Shown piece by piece: positions 9,243-18,677 of a DNA stretch of 64,000 nucleotides. Source of the stretch: an uncultured bacterium (GTDB lineage: Bacteria > Cyanobacteriota > Vampirovibrionia > Gastranaerophilales > Gastranaerophilaceae). A program made the position numbers and the translations under genes. The stretch's first letter is position 1. Every line of letters starts with the position of its first letter. Under the pieces are notes generated by a model, which did no database searches, was not told where the DNA came from, and saw only the letters and a list, made by a program, of their open reading frames with translations. The stretch spans positions 1 through 64,000 of the forward strand of contig ONOE01000004.1 of NCBI GenBank assembly GCA_900319365.1, written 5' to 3'.

Positions 9243-10580
9243 TTGAAAAACAAAATTATTATGTTCTGGGTAATTGTAGCAATAGTAATTGCATCAATAA
9301 TTACTATCTGCAAAATCCCTACAAAATTGGGACTTGATTTGGTCGGCGGTTCAAGAATCATCCTTGAAGCTCAAACAACAAAATCAATTACCAAAATTAC
9401 CCCTGATACAATGAACCGTTTACAAACGGCAATAGAAAAACGTGTAAACAAATTAGGGGTATCAGAAACTACTGTTGCTCAAGTCGGCGACAAAAGATTA
9501 TTAATTGAAATTCCCGGTGTTATGGATTCAAAAAAAGCGGAACAAATTTTGGGTAAAACCGCACAACTTGAATTTAAACAACCTGTACTCGACAAAAACG
9601 GAGTTCAACAAAGAGATCCCAAAACTCACCAACCTTTATGGGAAAGCGCAGGTTTAACAGGAGAAGATTTAAAAGATGCTAATATCGGAACAAATCAGGC
9701 GGGGCAATGGACTGTTTCACTTGATTTCAACGGCAAAGGAGCTCAAACATTCGGCGAATTGACCGAAAAACTTGTCGGCAAACCGATGGCAATATATTTT
9801 GACGGAGAAGAAATTTCCGCTCCCGTAATTAACGAACCTATTTATGGCGGCAAAGCCGAGATTTCGGGCGGCGGCGATTCAGGATTTACTCCCGAAGAAG
9901 CAAAAAATATGGTTGATTTGTTAAAAGCAGGTGCATTACCCGTTCCTTCAAAAATCATTCAAGAAAACACGGTAGGTCCGACATTGGGTGCTGTTAGTAT
10001 TGAGAAATCAAAAACGGCAAGTTTCATCGGTATCGGACTTGTAATGTTATTTATGCTTTTAATCTACAGATTACCGGGGTTGATTGCAGATATTGCGTTA
10101 GCCATTTACGGTATAATCTTATTCGCATTGTTTAAAGCTTTCGGCGTTGTATTAACGCTGGCAGGCATTGCGGGTTTCGTATTGAGTATAGGTATGGCGG
10201 TTGATGCCAACATTCTTATATTTGAAAGAACAAAAGAAGAATTAAGAGCCGGCAGAAATCTGTTTACCGCAATAAATTCCGGTTTTGACAGAGCATGGTC
10301 AAGTATTATCGATTCAAATATGACAACAATGATTACATGCGTTATCCTTTATTTCCTTGGTTCAACGGTTGTAAAAGGTTTTGCTCTTACATTGTTCATA
10401 GGTATTATCGTTTCGTTATTTACGGCAATTACCGTAACAAGAAACTTCATGCACTTAATCTTCGGTACGGGCGAATTGAAATACCCTGAATTATTCGGAC
10501 TGAAGAAAGAAGAAATAGGGACTGCTTCCGTATTTGAAGAAACAAAACGTGAAAAAGCACGTTTTGGAATTTTAGACTAA
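9243..10580 (+). CDS. secD: Protein translocase subunit SecD
   Basis: Membrane partner of SecYEG that uses the proton gradient to pull exported proteins out of the channel. TM1 lies at about 5-22, followed by GLDLVGGSRIILEA, the P1 periplasmic domain, then five C-terminal membrane segments with the GMAVDANILIFERTKEELR motif typical of SecD. At 445 residues the periplasmic domain is compact. The start is TTG: GAGGG sits seven bases upstream, whereas the next ATG (9261) is poorly spaced. secF follows 22 bases downstream. Confidence 0.94.
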   Translation: MKNKIIMFWVIVAIVIASIITICKIPTKLGLDLVGGSRIILEAQTTKSITKITPDTMNRLQTAIEKRVNKLGVSETTVAQVGDKRLLIEIPGVMDSKKAEQILGKTAQLEFKQPVLDKNGVQQRDPKTHQPLWESAGLTGEDLKDANIGTNQAGQWTVSLDFNGKGAQTFGELTEKLVGKPMAIYFDGEEISAPVINEPIYGGKAEISGGGDSGFTPEEAKNMVDLLKAGALPVPSKIIQENTVGPTLGAVSIEKSKTASFIGIGLVMLFMLLIYRLPGLIADIALAIYGIILFALFKAFGVVLTLAGIAGFVLSIGMAVDANILIFERTKEELRAGRNLFTAINSGFDRAWSSIIDSNMTTMITCVILYFLGSTVVKGFALTLFIGIIVSLFTAITVTRNFMHLIFGTGELKYPELFGLKKEEIGTASVFEETKREKARFGILD

Positions 10581-10602
10581 GGTAACAAGAGGTATATAGA
10601 AA

Positions 10603-11580
10603 ATGTTTAATTTTAATAAAAACGGAATACATGTTGTAAAATACAGAGTTCTGTGGATGTGTTTATCGGCCGTACTGCTTTTACCGGGAATTATTGCGAT
10701 GATATATTCAATGATTACATATCCTACGCACACTCCCCTTAAAGTCGGTATTGATTACACGGGCGGATCTATTTTGCAGTATGAAACAAAACAAAACGTA
10801 GATAATAAAGCCGTCGGAAAAATTCAAACACAATTATCCGATGCGGGCATAACAAGCGCATATATTCAGGTATTAAAAAATACATCTAAAACGGAAAAAG
10901 ATAATATGTCCATCATTTCCGTAAGAACCAAATTCATTGATGAAGGTTCCGAACAGGCAACAAAAATTGAAAAGACTATACAGAAAGATTACAAAGATGC
11001 TAAGCTTGTTCAATTCAATTCTGTCGGTCCGACATTGAGTTCAGATTTGTTCAAGATGTCATTTATCGCATTGTTGCTTGCAATTCTTGCAATGATTGCA
11101 TACATTTCATTCAGATTTGAATTTAAATACGGCATATCGGCAATTTTAGGTTTAATTCATGACGTTGTATTTGTAACCGGTGTATTTTCAATACTGGGAT
11201 TACTTTTCAATGTTGAAGTTGACGGTTTGTTCCTGACCGCAATATTAACGGTAATCGGTTATTCGGTTAACGATACGATTGTAACATTTGACCGTATCAG
11301 AGAAAACTTGAGATACAACGGCAAGAAATATTCTTACGGTGAAATCGTAGATGCATCAGTTCAACAAACAATTACAAGAAGTATCAACTCTTCAATGACA
11401 ACATTTTTGGCATTGGCTGCATTATATTTCTTCGGCGGATCATCAACAAAAGATTTCGTCTTGGCTATGATGTTAGGTGTAGTTATCGGTACTTATTCAA
11501 GTATATTCTTCTGCTCAATGCTTGTTGATTTCTGGACAGAAAAATCTCACGAACAAAAAAGACCTGCAATTGCAGAATAA
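10603..11580 (+). CDS. secF: Protein translocase subunit SecF
   Basis: Forms the SecDF complex with the product of the gene just upstream. It has one N-terminal membrane segment, the KVGIDYTGGSILQYE motif near 46-60, a short periplasmic domain, and five C-terminal membrane segments containing VIGYSVNDTIVTFDRIREN, the SecF counterpart of the SecD signature. The length of 325 residues is normal. The secDF operon ends at a strong hairpin at 11601-11637. Confidence 0.95.
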   Translation: MFNFNKNGIHVVKYRVLWMCLSAVLLLPGIIAMIYSMITYPTHTPLKVGIDYTGGSILQYETKQNVDNKAVGKIQTQLSDAGITSAYIQVLKNTSKTEKDNMSIISVRTKFIDEGSEQATKIEKTIQKDYKDAKLVQFNSVGPTLSSDLFKMSFIALLLAILAMIAYISFRFEFKYGISAILGLIHDVVFVTGVFSILGLLFNVEVDGLFLTAILTVIGYSVNDTIVTFDRIRENLRYNGKKYSYGEIVDASVQQTITRSINSSMTTFLALAALYFFGGSSTKDFVLAMMLGVVIGTYSSIFFCSMLVDFWTEKSHEQKRPAIAE

Positions 11581-11600
11581 GAAAATTACAAAATCATATA

Positions 11601-11637
11601 AAAAAACAGACTGCCTAATTTAAGACAGTCTGTTTTT
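11601..11637. terminator. Bidirectional rho-independent terminator
   Basis: AAAACAGACTG pairs with CAGTCTGTTTT around an AT-rich loop, with an A run on the left and a T run on the right. It separates the convergent secF and coiled-coil genes and can serve both. Confidence 0.85.
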
Positions 11638-11657
11638 TATTTCTTAGAGTTACATGT

Positions 11658-13442
11658 TTATGAAGTATATTCGTTCCAACCACCAATTGCCATTGAGCTC
11701 CAATCAACGCCTGCGGCATTTTTACGTCCATAACCGTCTTGAATTTTAACACCACGTCTTGTTAATTCTGCAGTAATTGCATCTTTTTGATCAGCGTTAT
11801 CAGGATTATTTAACATTTTTAATAAAGCCTGATCACTTACATTTGTTAATGAGCCTTTAACAACAACTTCAGGTAACGTACTGCCATCTATTGGAGTATC
11901 ATTACTTTTATTATTTTGTACTCCGATATTTATTCCTTGAGGTTTGGGCTGTGTTTTAGGGTTGGTTTTTGAAATACCGTCTTTTACCATTTGCTGCAAA
12001 CGTGATTTTTGAGTTGTGATTGCAGATTGCAAACTTGAAATATTGTTTTTTGTATCTTCAAACAATTTTGTTGCAGAAGTCAAAGATTCCATTTTTTCTT
12101 GATGAGCATCTAATGCCTCACTTGCTGCCATAAATTTCTCATTTGCAGCTTCCTGCTTACCCTTAGCACTATCTAATTTAGCTTGTTCTTTATCAAGTTT
12201 AGCTTCAAAATCTTTAAGTTTATCTTTGTTTTGAGTTACATTTTTAGCTGCTGATTTCTTGGCTTTTTCTGCTACTTTTTCTGCATCAGCTGCTTTACTG
12301 TACTGTTCTTTTGCTTTTGTAAGTTGATTATTCGCATCTGTTCTGCAAGTTTCTGCATTCTGCTTAGCCTTTTGAGCTTCTCTCAATTTAGCTTGAGCCA
12401 AATTCATTTTTGCTTTCAATTGAGATTTTTGAGGTTCATTCGGAATAGTATTTCCGCTTGCATCAACTTTTGTATCAGGACAACTGTCATAAGCGGCTTT
12501 TGCATCTGCATAATCAGTTTTAGCGGATGTTACCTGCTTATCAGCACTATCAACAGCGGCATCCGCTCTATCTAATTTTGTTTTGGCACTATCAACTGTT
12601 GCCTGAGCATTTACAGTTGCATCATGTGCTTTTGTATAATTTTCAGTTGCCTGACTGTATTCTTTTCCAAATTGATCTGATTGAGCTTGAACCTGATCTC
12701 TGCCTTGCTCTGCCGCCTTAACTGATTGTTCTTGCGTACCGAGAGCCTGGCTTGCATCAGATTGAGCTTTTTCCAACGTTTTAGTTTGTCCTTGAAGGTT
12801 TGTTAATTGAGATTGTTCTTCAGATTTTGCAGTTTCGTATATTCCCTGTTCTGCAGATATTGAAGTCATTTTTGCATCAGCATCAGAAATAGCTGAAGTC
12901 AAAGTAGGAACATCGGTTGCATTTTCCATTGCTGATATTGTTGCCGAAACATCCGTACTTACGGGAACTGAAACGGCAGTCATAGAACCGAATGCATTAT
13001 TAAAGCTGTCATTTAATTTTGTACTGTTAGAAACAGCACCTTGAGATTTTGCACCGCCGATGATACCCAAATCTCCGAGTGCTTTTAATACCGTCAAACC
13101 GACAGATGCAATAGCCATACCTTTTTCAAAGCTGCTCATACCTTGAGTAACATTTTGAGTATATGAAACACCTGAATATGACGGAACAGATCCACGATAT
13201 CTTACGTTTGTACCGTTCAAAGCACGGCTCAATTGAGATGCGCTTGCGTATCTCGGAGTGCCGCCGCCTACACGGTTTGCGGGAGTAAAGAACAAATTGG
13301 TTCCATAAGTAGAATAGCCGTTTTTAACCATAGTTGCTGCAGAGCTCTTGTTTGCGCTTATATTTGCAGCAAGCTTAGCGGTACTAAAGTTGCTCTTTAG
13401 TTTTAATCCGCCAATATTCGGTTTTATCGGACTGAATCCCAT
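11658..13442 (-). CDS. Large Ala/Lys-rich coiled-coil protein of unknown function
   Basis: No family recognised. The start is placed at 13442, giving 594 residues beginning MGFSPIKPNIGG; an upstream ATG at 13505 is in frame but adds an atypical 21-residue leader. Residues about 30-150 are Ser/Asn/Gly-rich with a weak hydrophobic segment (MSSFEKGMAIASVGLTVLKA). From about 190 to 490 there is nearly continuous heptad-rich helix of Ala, Lys, Gln, Asp and Glu (AKAAYDSC, KAKKSAAKNV and similar blocks). The C-terminus is polar and ends YGRKNAAGVDWSSMAIGGW. No signal peptide. It could be a structural or surface-associated filament. The N-terminal style recalls other unknown proteins in this window. 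Confidence 0.75.
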   Translation of the reverse strand: MGFSPIKPNIGGLKLKSNFSTAKLAANISANKSSAATMVKNGYSTYGTNLFFTPANRVGGGTPRYASASQLSRALNGTNVRYRGSVPSYSGVSYTQNVTQGMSSFEKGMAIASVGLTVLKALGDLGIIGGAKSQGAVSNSTKLNDSFNNAFGSMTAVSVPVSTDVSATISAMENATDVPTLTSAISDADAKMTSISAEQGIYETAKSEEQSQLTNLQGQTKTLEKAQSDASQALGTQEQSVKAAEQGRDQVQAQSDQFGKEYSQATENYTKAHDATVNAQATVDSAKTKLDRADAAVDSADKQVTSAKTDYADAKAAYDSCPDTKVDASGNTIPNEPQKSQLKAKMNLAQAKLREAQKAKQNAETCRTDANNQLTKAKEQYSKAADAEKVAEKAKKSAAKNVTQNKDKLKDFEAKLDKEQAKLDSAKGKQEAANEKFMAASEALDAHQEKMESLTSATKLFEDTKNNISSLQSAITTQKSRLQQMVKDGISKTNPKTQPKPQGINIGVQNNKSNDTPIDGSTLPEVVVKGSLTNVSDQALLKMLNNPDNADQKDAITAELTRRGVKIQDGYGRKNAAGVDWSSMAIGGWNEYTS

Positions 13443-13598
13443 AACTTTTGCTCTCTTATTTTTGCTCTCATATATATAAAAACAATCCAAAACCCTTAAT
13501 TTCACATGCTTTTAGGTTTGTTACAAAAGTTAACAATAGGTATTTTTTAATTAATATTTCATTTTTGTAAAATATTTGTCCGAAAAGTTTAAATAATA

Positions 13599-13604
13599 TA
13601 TGAT
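13599..13604 (+). promoter_or_regulatory. -10 box of a leaderless-type promoter
   Basis: TATGAT ends seven bases before the histidine kinase ATG at 13611, and TTGTCC (13576-13581) lies 17 bases upstream of it. No Shine-Dalgarno sequence fits between, so the mRNA probably starts at or beside the ATG. Confidence 0.5.
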
Positions 13605-13610
13605 ATAGGT

Positions 13611-15182
13611 ATGAGTTTAGGGAAAATATTATATGTCGATGATGATAAATTGTTGACTTCAACTTTTGCAACCTTGATGAAAGTTGAAGGGTTTAATGAC
13701 GTTGTGATTTACAACGACCCTAAAGAAGCGCTTGAATATTTGAAAATCGAGCAGCCTGATTTGATTATTTCAGACTTTTTAATGCCTGAAATGAACGGAT
13801 TAGAATTTTTAAAAGAGGCGAAAAAATTATACCCCGAAACAAGCATGATTTTATTAACTGCCTATGCTGATAAAGAAAACGCCATAAAAACGATTAATGA
13901 AATCGGGGTTTATAAATATATTGAAAAACCCTGGGACAATGACGATTTGATAATAAATATCAAAAACGGCATTGAAAGAAGTCATTTACTTGCAGATTTA
14001 AGAGATAAAATTGAAAAACTTGAAGCCGCACAAAAAGAATTAAAAAAATATTCCGAGAAATTAGAGGACCTTGTAACAGAACGCACAAAAGAACTTAGCG
14101 TTGCTAACGATAAATTATCGGGAATTATAAATTACTGCGCAGACGGAATTATAATAATTGATTCAAAAGGTGTCATAGAGCAGGTAAACCCTGCAACAGA
14201 AAATATGACGGGACTTTGCGCCGACGCTCTTATCGGCAAATCTATTCAAGAAATTGCATACACCGATAATCCTTTGATGAACAAAGCTCCAAAGTCAGAC
14301 ATTGAAACTTCAATTTTAGGTCTTGCGCAAGATCAATCGGAATTTTTATTAAGAGATTTGTATATAAGAAATTCTTTAAGCGGAGAGTATATTCCTGCGG
14401 AAATCAATTTTGCTGCGCTGTCTGAGGGCAACAAATTTGTCGGAGTAATCAGAAATTTCACCGCACAAAAAGAGGCGGAAAGATTAAGAGATGATTTTAT
14501 AGCAACCTTAACTCATGACCTTAGAACCCCGTTACTTGCGGCAATTCAAACTCTTAAATTTTTCTTGGATGGTTCGCTGGGTGAAATTAACGATCAACAA
14601 AGAGTCATGCTCACAACAATGGTTAAAAGCAACGAAGATCTGTTAGGGCTTGTTAATGCATTGCTTGAGGTTTACCGATTTGAAGGCGGGAAATTGAAAC
14701 TTTGCAAGACCGTATTTGATGTTAATTCATTATTGAAACAATGCCATAAAGAACTTGCACCGCTTGCAGAAAAGAAAAATATTTTATTTAATACACATTG
14801 CGAACCTGACGGAGAAATTTTAATAGATGCCGACAGATCGGAAATTAAACGTGTAATGATGAATTTGTGCGGGAATGCAATTAACTATACAAATAAAGAC
14901 GGAACAATCGATGTTTATTTAAAAATGCACGGAAAAGATTTGATGTTCTCCGTTGCCGATAACGGAAACGGTATTCCTAAAGAAGATATTCCGAATTTAT
15001 TTAAAAGATTTTCACAGGGGACACACAAGAAACGCTCAACAGGAACTGGTCTGGGCTTGTATTTGTCAAGACAAATTATTGAAGCTCACGGCGGGAAAAT
15101 TTGGGTAGAAAGTAAAGTTAACAAAGGCAGCGAATTTTCGTTTATTTTAACTGATGTTGCTGCTGCTTCAAGAGTAGGATAA
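13611..15182 (+). CDS. Receiver-PAS-histidine kinase (hybrid signalling protein)
   Basis: Cytosolic two-component sensor. Residues 1-120 are a receiver domain with phospho-acceptor Asp55 (SDFLMPEMNG), Thr84 region LLTAYAD and Lys106. A coiled coil follows (about 125-168), then a PAS domain (about 170-285). The HisKA segment carries phospho-acceptor His302 in LTHDLRTPLLA. The HATPase domain has NLCGNAINYT, DNGNGIP and GTGLGLYLSRQI. With no membrane segment, input must come by phosphotransfer to the receiver or by a PAS ligand. A NarL-type regulator gene starts seven bases after the stop, its likely partner. Confidence 0.9.
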   Translation: MSLGKILYVDDDKLLTSTFATLMKVEGFNDVVIYNDPKEALEYLKIEQPDLIISDFLMPEMNGLEFLKEAKKLYPETSMILLTAYADKENAIKTINEIGVYKYIEKPWDNDDLIINIKNGIERSHLLADLRDKIEKLEAAQKELKKYSEKLEDLVTERTKELSVANDKLSGIINYCADGIIIIDSKGVIEQVNPATENMTGLCADALIGKSIQEIAYTDNPLMNKAPKSDIETSILGLAQDQSEFLLRDLYIRNSLSGEYIPAEINFAALSEGNKFVGVIRNFTAQKEAERLRDDFIATLTHDLRTPLLAAIQTLKFFLDGSLGEINDQQRVMLTTMVKSNEDLLGLVNALLEVYRFEGGKLKLCKTVFDVNSLLKQCHKELAPLAEKKNILFNTHCEPDGEILIDADRSEIKRVMMNLCGNAINYTNKDGTIDVYLKMHGKDLMFSVADNGNGIPKEDIPNLFKRFSQGTHKKRSTGTGLGLYLSRQIIEAHGGKIWVESKVNKGSEFSFILTDVAAASRVG

Positions 15183-15189
15183 AAATAAA

Positions 15190-15867
15190 ATGGCTGATAA
15201 AAAAATTACGGTAACAATAGTAGAAGATCATGATATGACAAGAATGGGTTTGTCTTTTGCGCTCTCAAACAGCGGAATTATTGACGTTATCGGAACTTCT
15301 TCAGACGGTCTTGAAGGAGTTGAACAGGCTTTGAAATTGAACCCTGATTTAGTCATTATGGATATCGGCGTACCGACAATCGACGGGATTGAAGCAACCA
15401 GAAAAATTAAAAATGCCAATCCCGATATAAAAGTTTTGATGAACACTTCAAGAGATGATGAAAATGATATTTTGGATTCATTCTCTGCAGGAGCTGACGG
15501 ATATATTACAAAAGGTGCAACGTCCCAACAAACAATTGATGCGGTCAAAGCCGTATCTGAAGGAGTAGGTTGGCTTGACCCCGCAATTGCAAGGATTGTT
15601 CTTTCAAATATAAGAAGAAATACCCCCGCACAAAATTCAAACCCTGAAATAAATTACCAAAAAGGTAAAAATTTATACGGCTTAACAGAGCGTGAAATGG
15701 AGGTTCTTGCACTTCTTGTCGAGGGTTTAAATAACCCGCAGATTTCAGAGAGGCTCGTCATTACTCTTGCGACAACAAAAACGCATGTACATAACATTTT
15801 GCAAAAACTTTACGTAAAAACCCGTGCAAAAGCCGTTGCGACCGCAATGAAAGACGGTTTGGTATAA
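15190..15867 (+). CDS. NarL/FixJ-family response regulator
   Basis: DNA-binding response regulator. The receiver domain has the acidic pair in VEDHD and phospho-acceptor Asp58 (VIMDIGVP); a linker leads to a LuxR-type helix-turn-helix at about 160-222 (LTEREMEVLALLVEGLNNPQ, then TTKTHVHNILQKL). The length of 225 residues is typical. It is translationally close to the upstream hybrid kinase and probably takes phosphate from it. Target genes cannot be read from the sequence. Confidence 0.93.
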   Translation: MADKKITVTIVEDHDMTRMGLSFALSNSGIIDVIGTSSDGLEGVEQALKLNPDLVIMDIGVPTIDGIEATRKIKNANPDIKVLMNTSRDDENDILDSFSAGADGYITKGATSQQTIDAVKAVSEGVGWLDPAIARIVLSNIRRNTPAQNSNPEINYQKGKNLYGLTEREMEVLALLVEGLNNPQISERLVITLATTKTHVHNILQKLYVKTRAKAVATAMKDGLV

Positions 15868-15891
15868 GATTTTAAAAGATTTTAGAGAGCT

Positions 15892-16989
15892 TTATATATT
15901 TCTTTGAGCAACTTTATCTCTTACGGCAATTCCTGCTTTTACAGCACCCGTAAGAAGTAATGCGCTCAATAAATACGAACCCCATGCCAGAGCATTACCT
16001 TTATTTACCTTTTTAAGAAGTTCCGGAGTTAAGACTTTCTTTGCAAGTTTGCCGCCTCTTATGCTTGCCAATCCTTCTTCTGCCATAACGGGAACCATTG
16101 CGCCAAAGGTTATAACACCAGCATTATTTTTAATAAATGTCGTTGCTTTATCAAAGAATCCGTGAACCTTTTCACCCTCGGCTTTTTTATTTTTAAATAG
16201 CCCGACACCAAGAATAAGCGGAACTAATTGAGGAGTAAAATATCTTACTTTAAGAGCTTTTATAAGTTTAGACGAACCCGTAGAATTTAGTGCATGCCCC
16301 ATTTCATGGAATGCCGAACCTGCAAGTTTGTTCATATTTACCATAATATCTCTTGTCATGGGATGGAAGAATGCATTTCTTCCTTCAACTACGGCATTAA
16401 AAATTTTGTCCAATTTTTTGTCCGGCGGATTTAAGATTTTTAAAAGTTTTTTAATTTTATAAAGTAACGGCATTTTCAAACCGTTTTTCATCATAGGTTT
16501 AAGTGCTTTAGGATTAAGCTTTTGAGGTTCTAATTTAGTATTTATATCAGTTATTGCAGCGAAATGAGCAGGTGATGCGGGTTTATTTTTGAATATCTTT
16601 TTGTATTCCTGCCATGCTTTTTTATATTCTTTCTTTTTTAATAATTCGCTGATATCTTGAATTGATTTTGCAGCTGAAGCATCTTTTTTTAAACGCCCCG
16701 CAACATAAGCAAGAGCTTTTTTATCAAACAATCTTCTGATTTGTTGTGCATTTTGTTCATTAACATCATGCAGATAAATTTTCTTTCCTTTTAATCCCGA
16801 ATCAACCAGCGCTTTTTGTGCGGCTTTTTTAAGAAGTTTTTGTTCTTCGGGGGTAGTTGACTGCATTTTTGCTAAAAACAGTTTGCCATATGGCCGTGAA
16901 ACTTTTGATGCGACCTTTTTAGCTCCTTTATAGGATAAGTATCCTGCGCCTGCGCCTAATGTGTAATTCTGAATGCTGCTATTGTCCAT
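15892..16989 (-). CDS. Membrane-associated HExxH putative metalloprotease
   Basis: Not assigned to a known family. The 365-residue protein is strongly basic in its first 200 residues. A zincin motif AFHEMGHALN places His228, Glu229 and His232 as likely zinc ligands and base, and EEGLASIRGGK (about 305-315) could supply a third glutamate ligand as in gluzincins. Hydrophobic stretches near 255-270, 292-305 and 335-355 suggest membrane association of the C-terminal third. The order (HExxH, membrane segments, downstream Glu) recalls membrane-embedded peptidases. It is convergent with the response regulator gene. Activity is inferred only from motifs. Confidence 0.7.
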   Translation of the reverse strand: MDNSSIQNYTLGAGAGYLSYKGAKKVASKVSRPYGKLFLAKMQSTTPEEQKLLKKAAQKALVDSGLKGKKIYLHDVNEQNAQQIRRLFDKKALAYVAGRLKKDASAAKSIQDISELLKKKEYKKAWQEYKKIFKNKPASPAHFAAITDINTKLEPQKLNPKALKPMMKNGLKMPLLYKIKKLLKILNPPDKKLDKIFNAVVEGRNAFFHPMTRDIMVNMNKLAGSAFHEMGHALNSTGSSKLIKALKVRYFTPQLVPLILGVGLFKNKKAEGEKVHGFFDKATTFIKNNAGVITFGAMVPVMAEEGLASIRGGKLAKKVLTPELLKKVNKGNALAWGSYLLSALLLTGAVKAGIAVRDKVAQRNI

Positions 16990-17103
16990 TTTTAATCCTT
17001 ATATTTTGTTTTGTTGTATTTATTTAAGTCGGGACATGAAAAATTTTGCACTGTTTTGCTTGAATTTCTTAACATTCTTAAAAATCAATCGACCTACTTA
17101 AAA

Positions 17104-17132
17104 TTGTTTTTTCTTAAAAAATAATATATAAT
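17104..17132 (+). promoter_or_regulatory. Promoter with leaderless start
   Basis: TTGTTT (17104-17109) and TATAAT (17127-17132) are 17 bases apart, and the ATG of the next gene follows nine bases after the -10 box with no Shine-Dalgarno sequence. Confidence 0.6.
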
Positions 17133-17141
17133 ATTTCTGTA

Positions 17142-18623
17142 ATGAAAAAGATTTTTATAACAGCTGCCATATTAACTCTCGGGGTTTGCACATTTGCAGA
17201 TACCCCCAAAACGAAAGCACTTAAATTTACAAATCCTTTTGGCAAAAGCGATTACAAGTCACAGCAGATAAAATATGAGTATCAGGTTCAAAAAGATGAT
17301 TTGGAATATAAAAAAGATAACAAAATCATTAATCGTATTCCGTCAGGATATATGACAGAAGAAGAATACCAAAAACAATCCGAATACAAAGACCCTGCAT
17401 CAATTGAATATCAGGTACCAAAAATTGAAGCTCAAGCAGATTTTAAATATGTTCCAAAGCCGTTATACAAAGTCGTAAAATACAATGATCCCCCCGGAGG
17501 AACAGAATTAGCTCTCGGCAAAAGATTGTTTTTAAAAAGACAAATAAACGGTCAGGGAATTGTTGATCCGCAGTTTATGCGAATGGTTTATCCCGCAATT
17601 TACTATTATAATGACTCTGCATCGGTAGCTTCAGATTTGTTTGTAATCCCACTAAATCAGCAGGATAATAATTTAACGAGAATTTTAAAAGCAAACGTCG
17701 GGCAAAGAAACCCCGAACCTATCTTATCAACCGACAAAGCAATAGATAATTATGCGGCTTTTCGAACCTTAACCCCCGTAGACTTTTCGGCTGACGGTTC
17801 TAAACTTCTTGCAAAAGAAAAACTCGGAAGTTCCGAAGACGGTATCTGGGCTACAAAAATTTATGTTTATGATTTCAAAACCGGTAAAAGCTATGACCTT
17901 TCCGCCGTACGTGATGCAATAATGTATTATTGGAAAGAGTATAAAGGTTTAAATTTAATCGAAAAAAGATGGGACATCTATCCTCTTGGCTTTGATGCGG
18001 GTTATCCCGACAGAGTAGTTGTTCAAGCTTACGCCTACACGGGTGCTGTTCCCGTATTTTTAGGAACTTGGAGCGTTGATTGTTACGGAGAGCAATCAAG
18101 AGTGGTATCATTGAATAAAAATTTTGCACCCAAAGTTAGCTCTAACGGCTATAAAATCGTAAAAGACGGCGTTGAAGAATATCAAACCGTCGTAAACGAA
18201 GAAAAAAATATGAAAAAACAGGATAAAGTAGCCGAAAAACAATACAAAGCCCAAGACAAAGAAAACGTAAAACAAATCAAACAGGATTATAAATATCAAC
18301 TGCGAGAACTTAAAGCAGATTACAAAGACGAATACAGAGATAATAAAAAACTCCAGACATTTGCAGGTTCAACCGAAGGCACGGAACTTGAAAAAATGTA
18401 CCATGATTATCAGGTTGAACAAACCCAAAAAGATATTGAAAAACTTCAAAAACAAATCGATAAAACCCAAAAACGAATTGATAAACAGGAACAAAAAATT
18501 CAAAAAGAAACAGATAAAACTCAGCAAATTATGGATTTACTTGTTCCGCAGCAGGACAATACTCAAACCCAAACAGACGGCGAAGAAGAATTTCATATCG
18601 ATATTCCCGAGGACGGGGAATAA
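17142..18623 (+). CDS. Secreted protein with propeller-like region and coiled-coil tail
   Basis: Function unknown. A signal peptide occupies residues 1-19 (MKKIFITAAILTLGVCTFA). The middle region contains DFSADGSKLLAKE followed by KIYVYDFKTGKSYDLS, the strand-turn pattern of a TolB-like beta-propeller blade, though only one blade is clear. From about 345 onward the chain is a Lys/Gln/Asp/Glu-rich coiled coil ending in an acidic tail (DGEEEFHIDIPEDGE). The 493-residue protein is probably periplasmic or surface-exposed. The promoter suggests a leaderless, monocistronic gene. Confidence 0.75.
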   Translation: MKKIFITAAILTLGVCTFADTPKTKALKFTNPFGKSDYKSQQIKYEYQVQKDDLEYKKDNKIINRIPSGYMTEEEYQKQSEYKDPASIEYQVPKIEAQADFKYVPKPLYKVVKYNDPPGGTELALGKRLFLKRQINGQGIVDPQFMRMVYPAIYYYNDSASVASDLFVIPLNQQDNNLTRILKANVGQRNPEPILSTDKAIDNYAAFRTLTPVDFSADGSKLLAKEKLGSSEDGIWATKIYVYDFKTGKSYDLSAVRDAIMYYWKEYKGLNLIEKRWDIYPLGFDAGYPDRVVVQAYAYTGAVPVFLGTWSVDCYGEQSRVVSLNKNFAPKVSSNGYKIVKDGVEEYQTVVNEEKNMKKQDKVAEKQYKAQDKENVKQIKQDYKYQLRELKADYKDEYRDNKKLQTFAGSTEGTELEKMYHDYQVEQTQKDIEKLQKQIDKTQKRIDKQEQKIQKETDKTQQIMDLLVPQQDNTQTQTDGEEEFHIDIPEDGE

Positions 18624-18677
18624 CTTCTTGAAAAGATAGTGCGCTTGTGGTAGTATTTTTATGCTCATTTATTGCAG

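Noticed and set aside
13443-13505. Upstream start adding 21 residues to the coiled-coil protein
   Set aside because: The extra residues are Lys/Arg/Tyr/Cys-rich and unlike the Pro/Asn-rich start that follows, so the downstream ATG is preferred.
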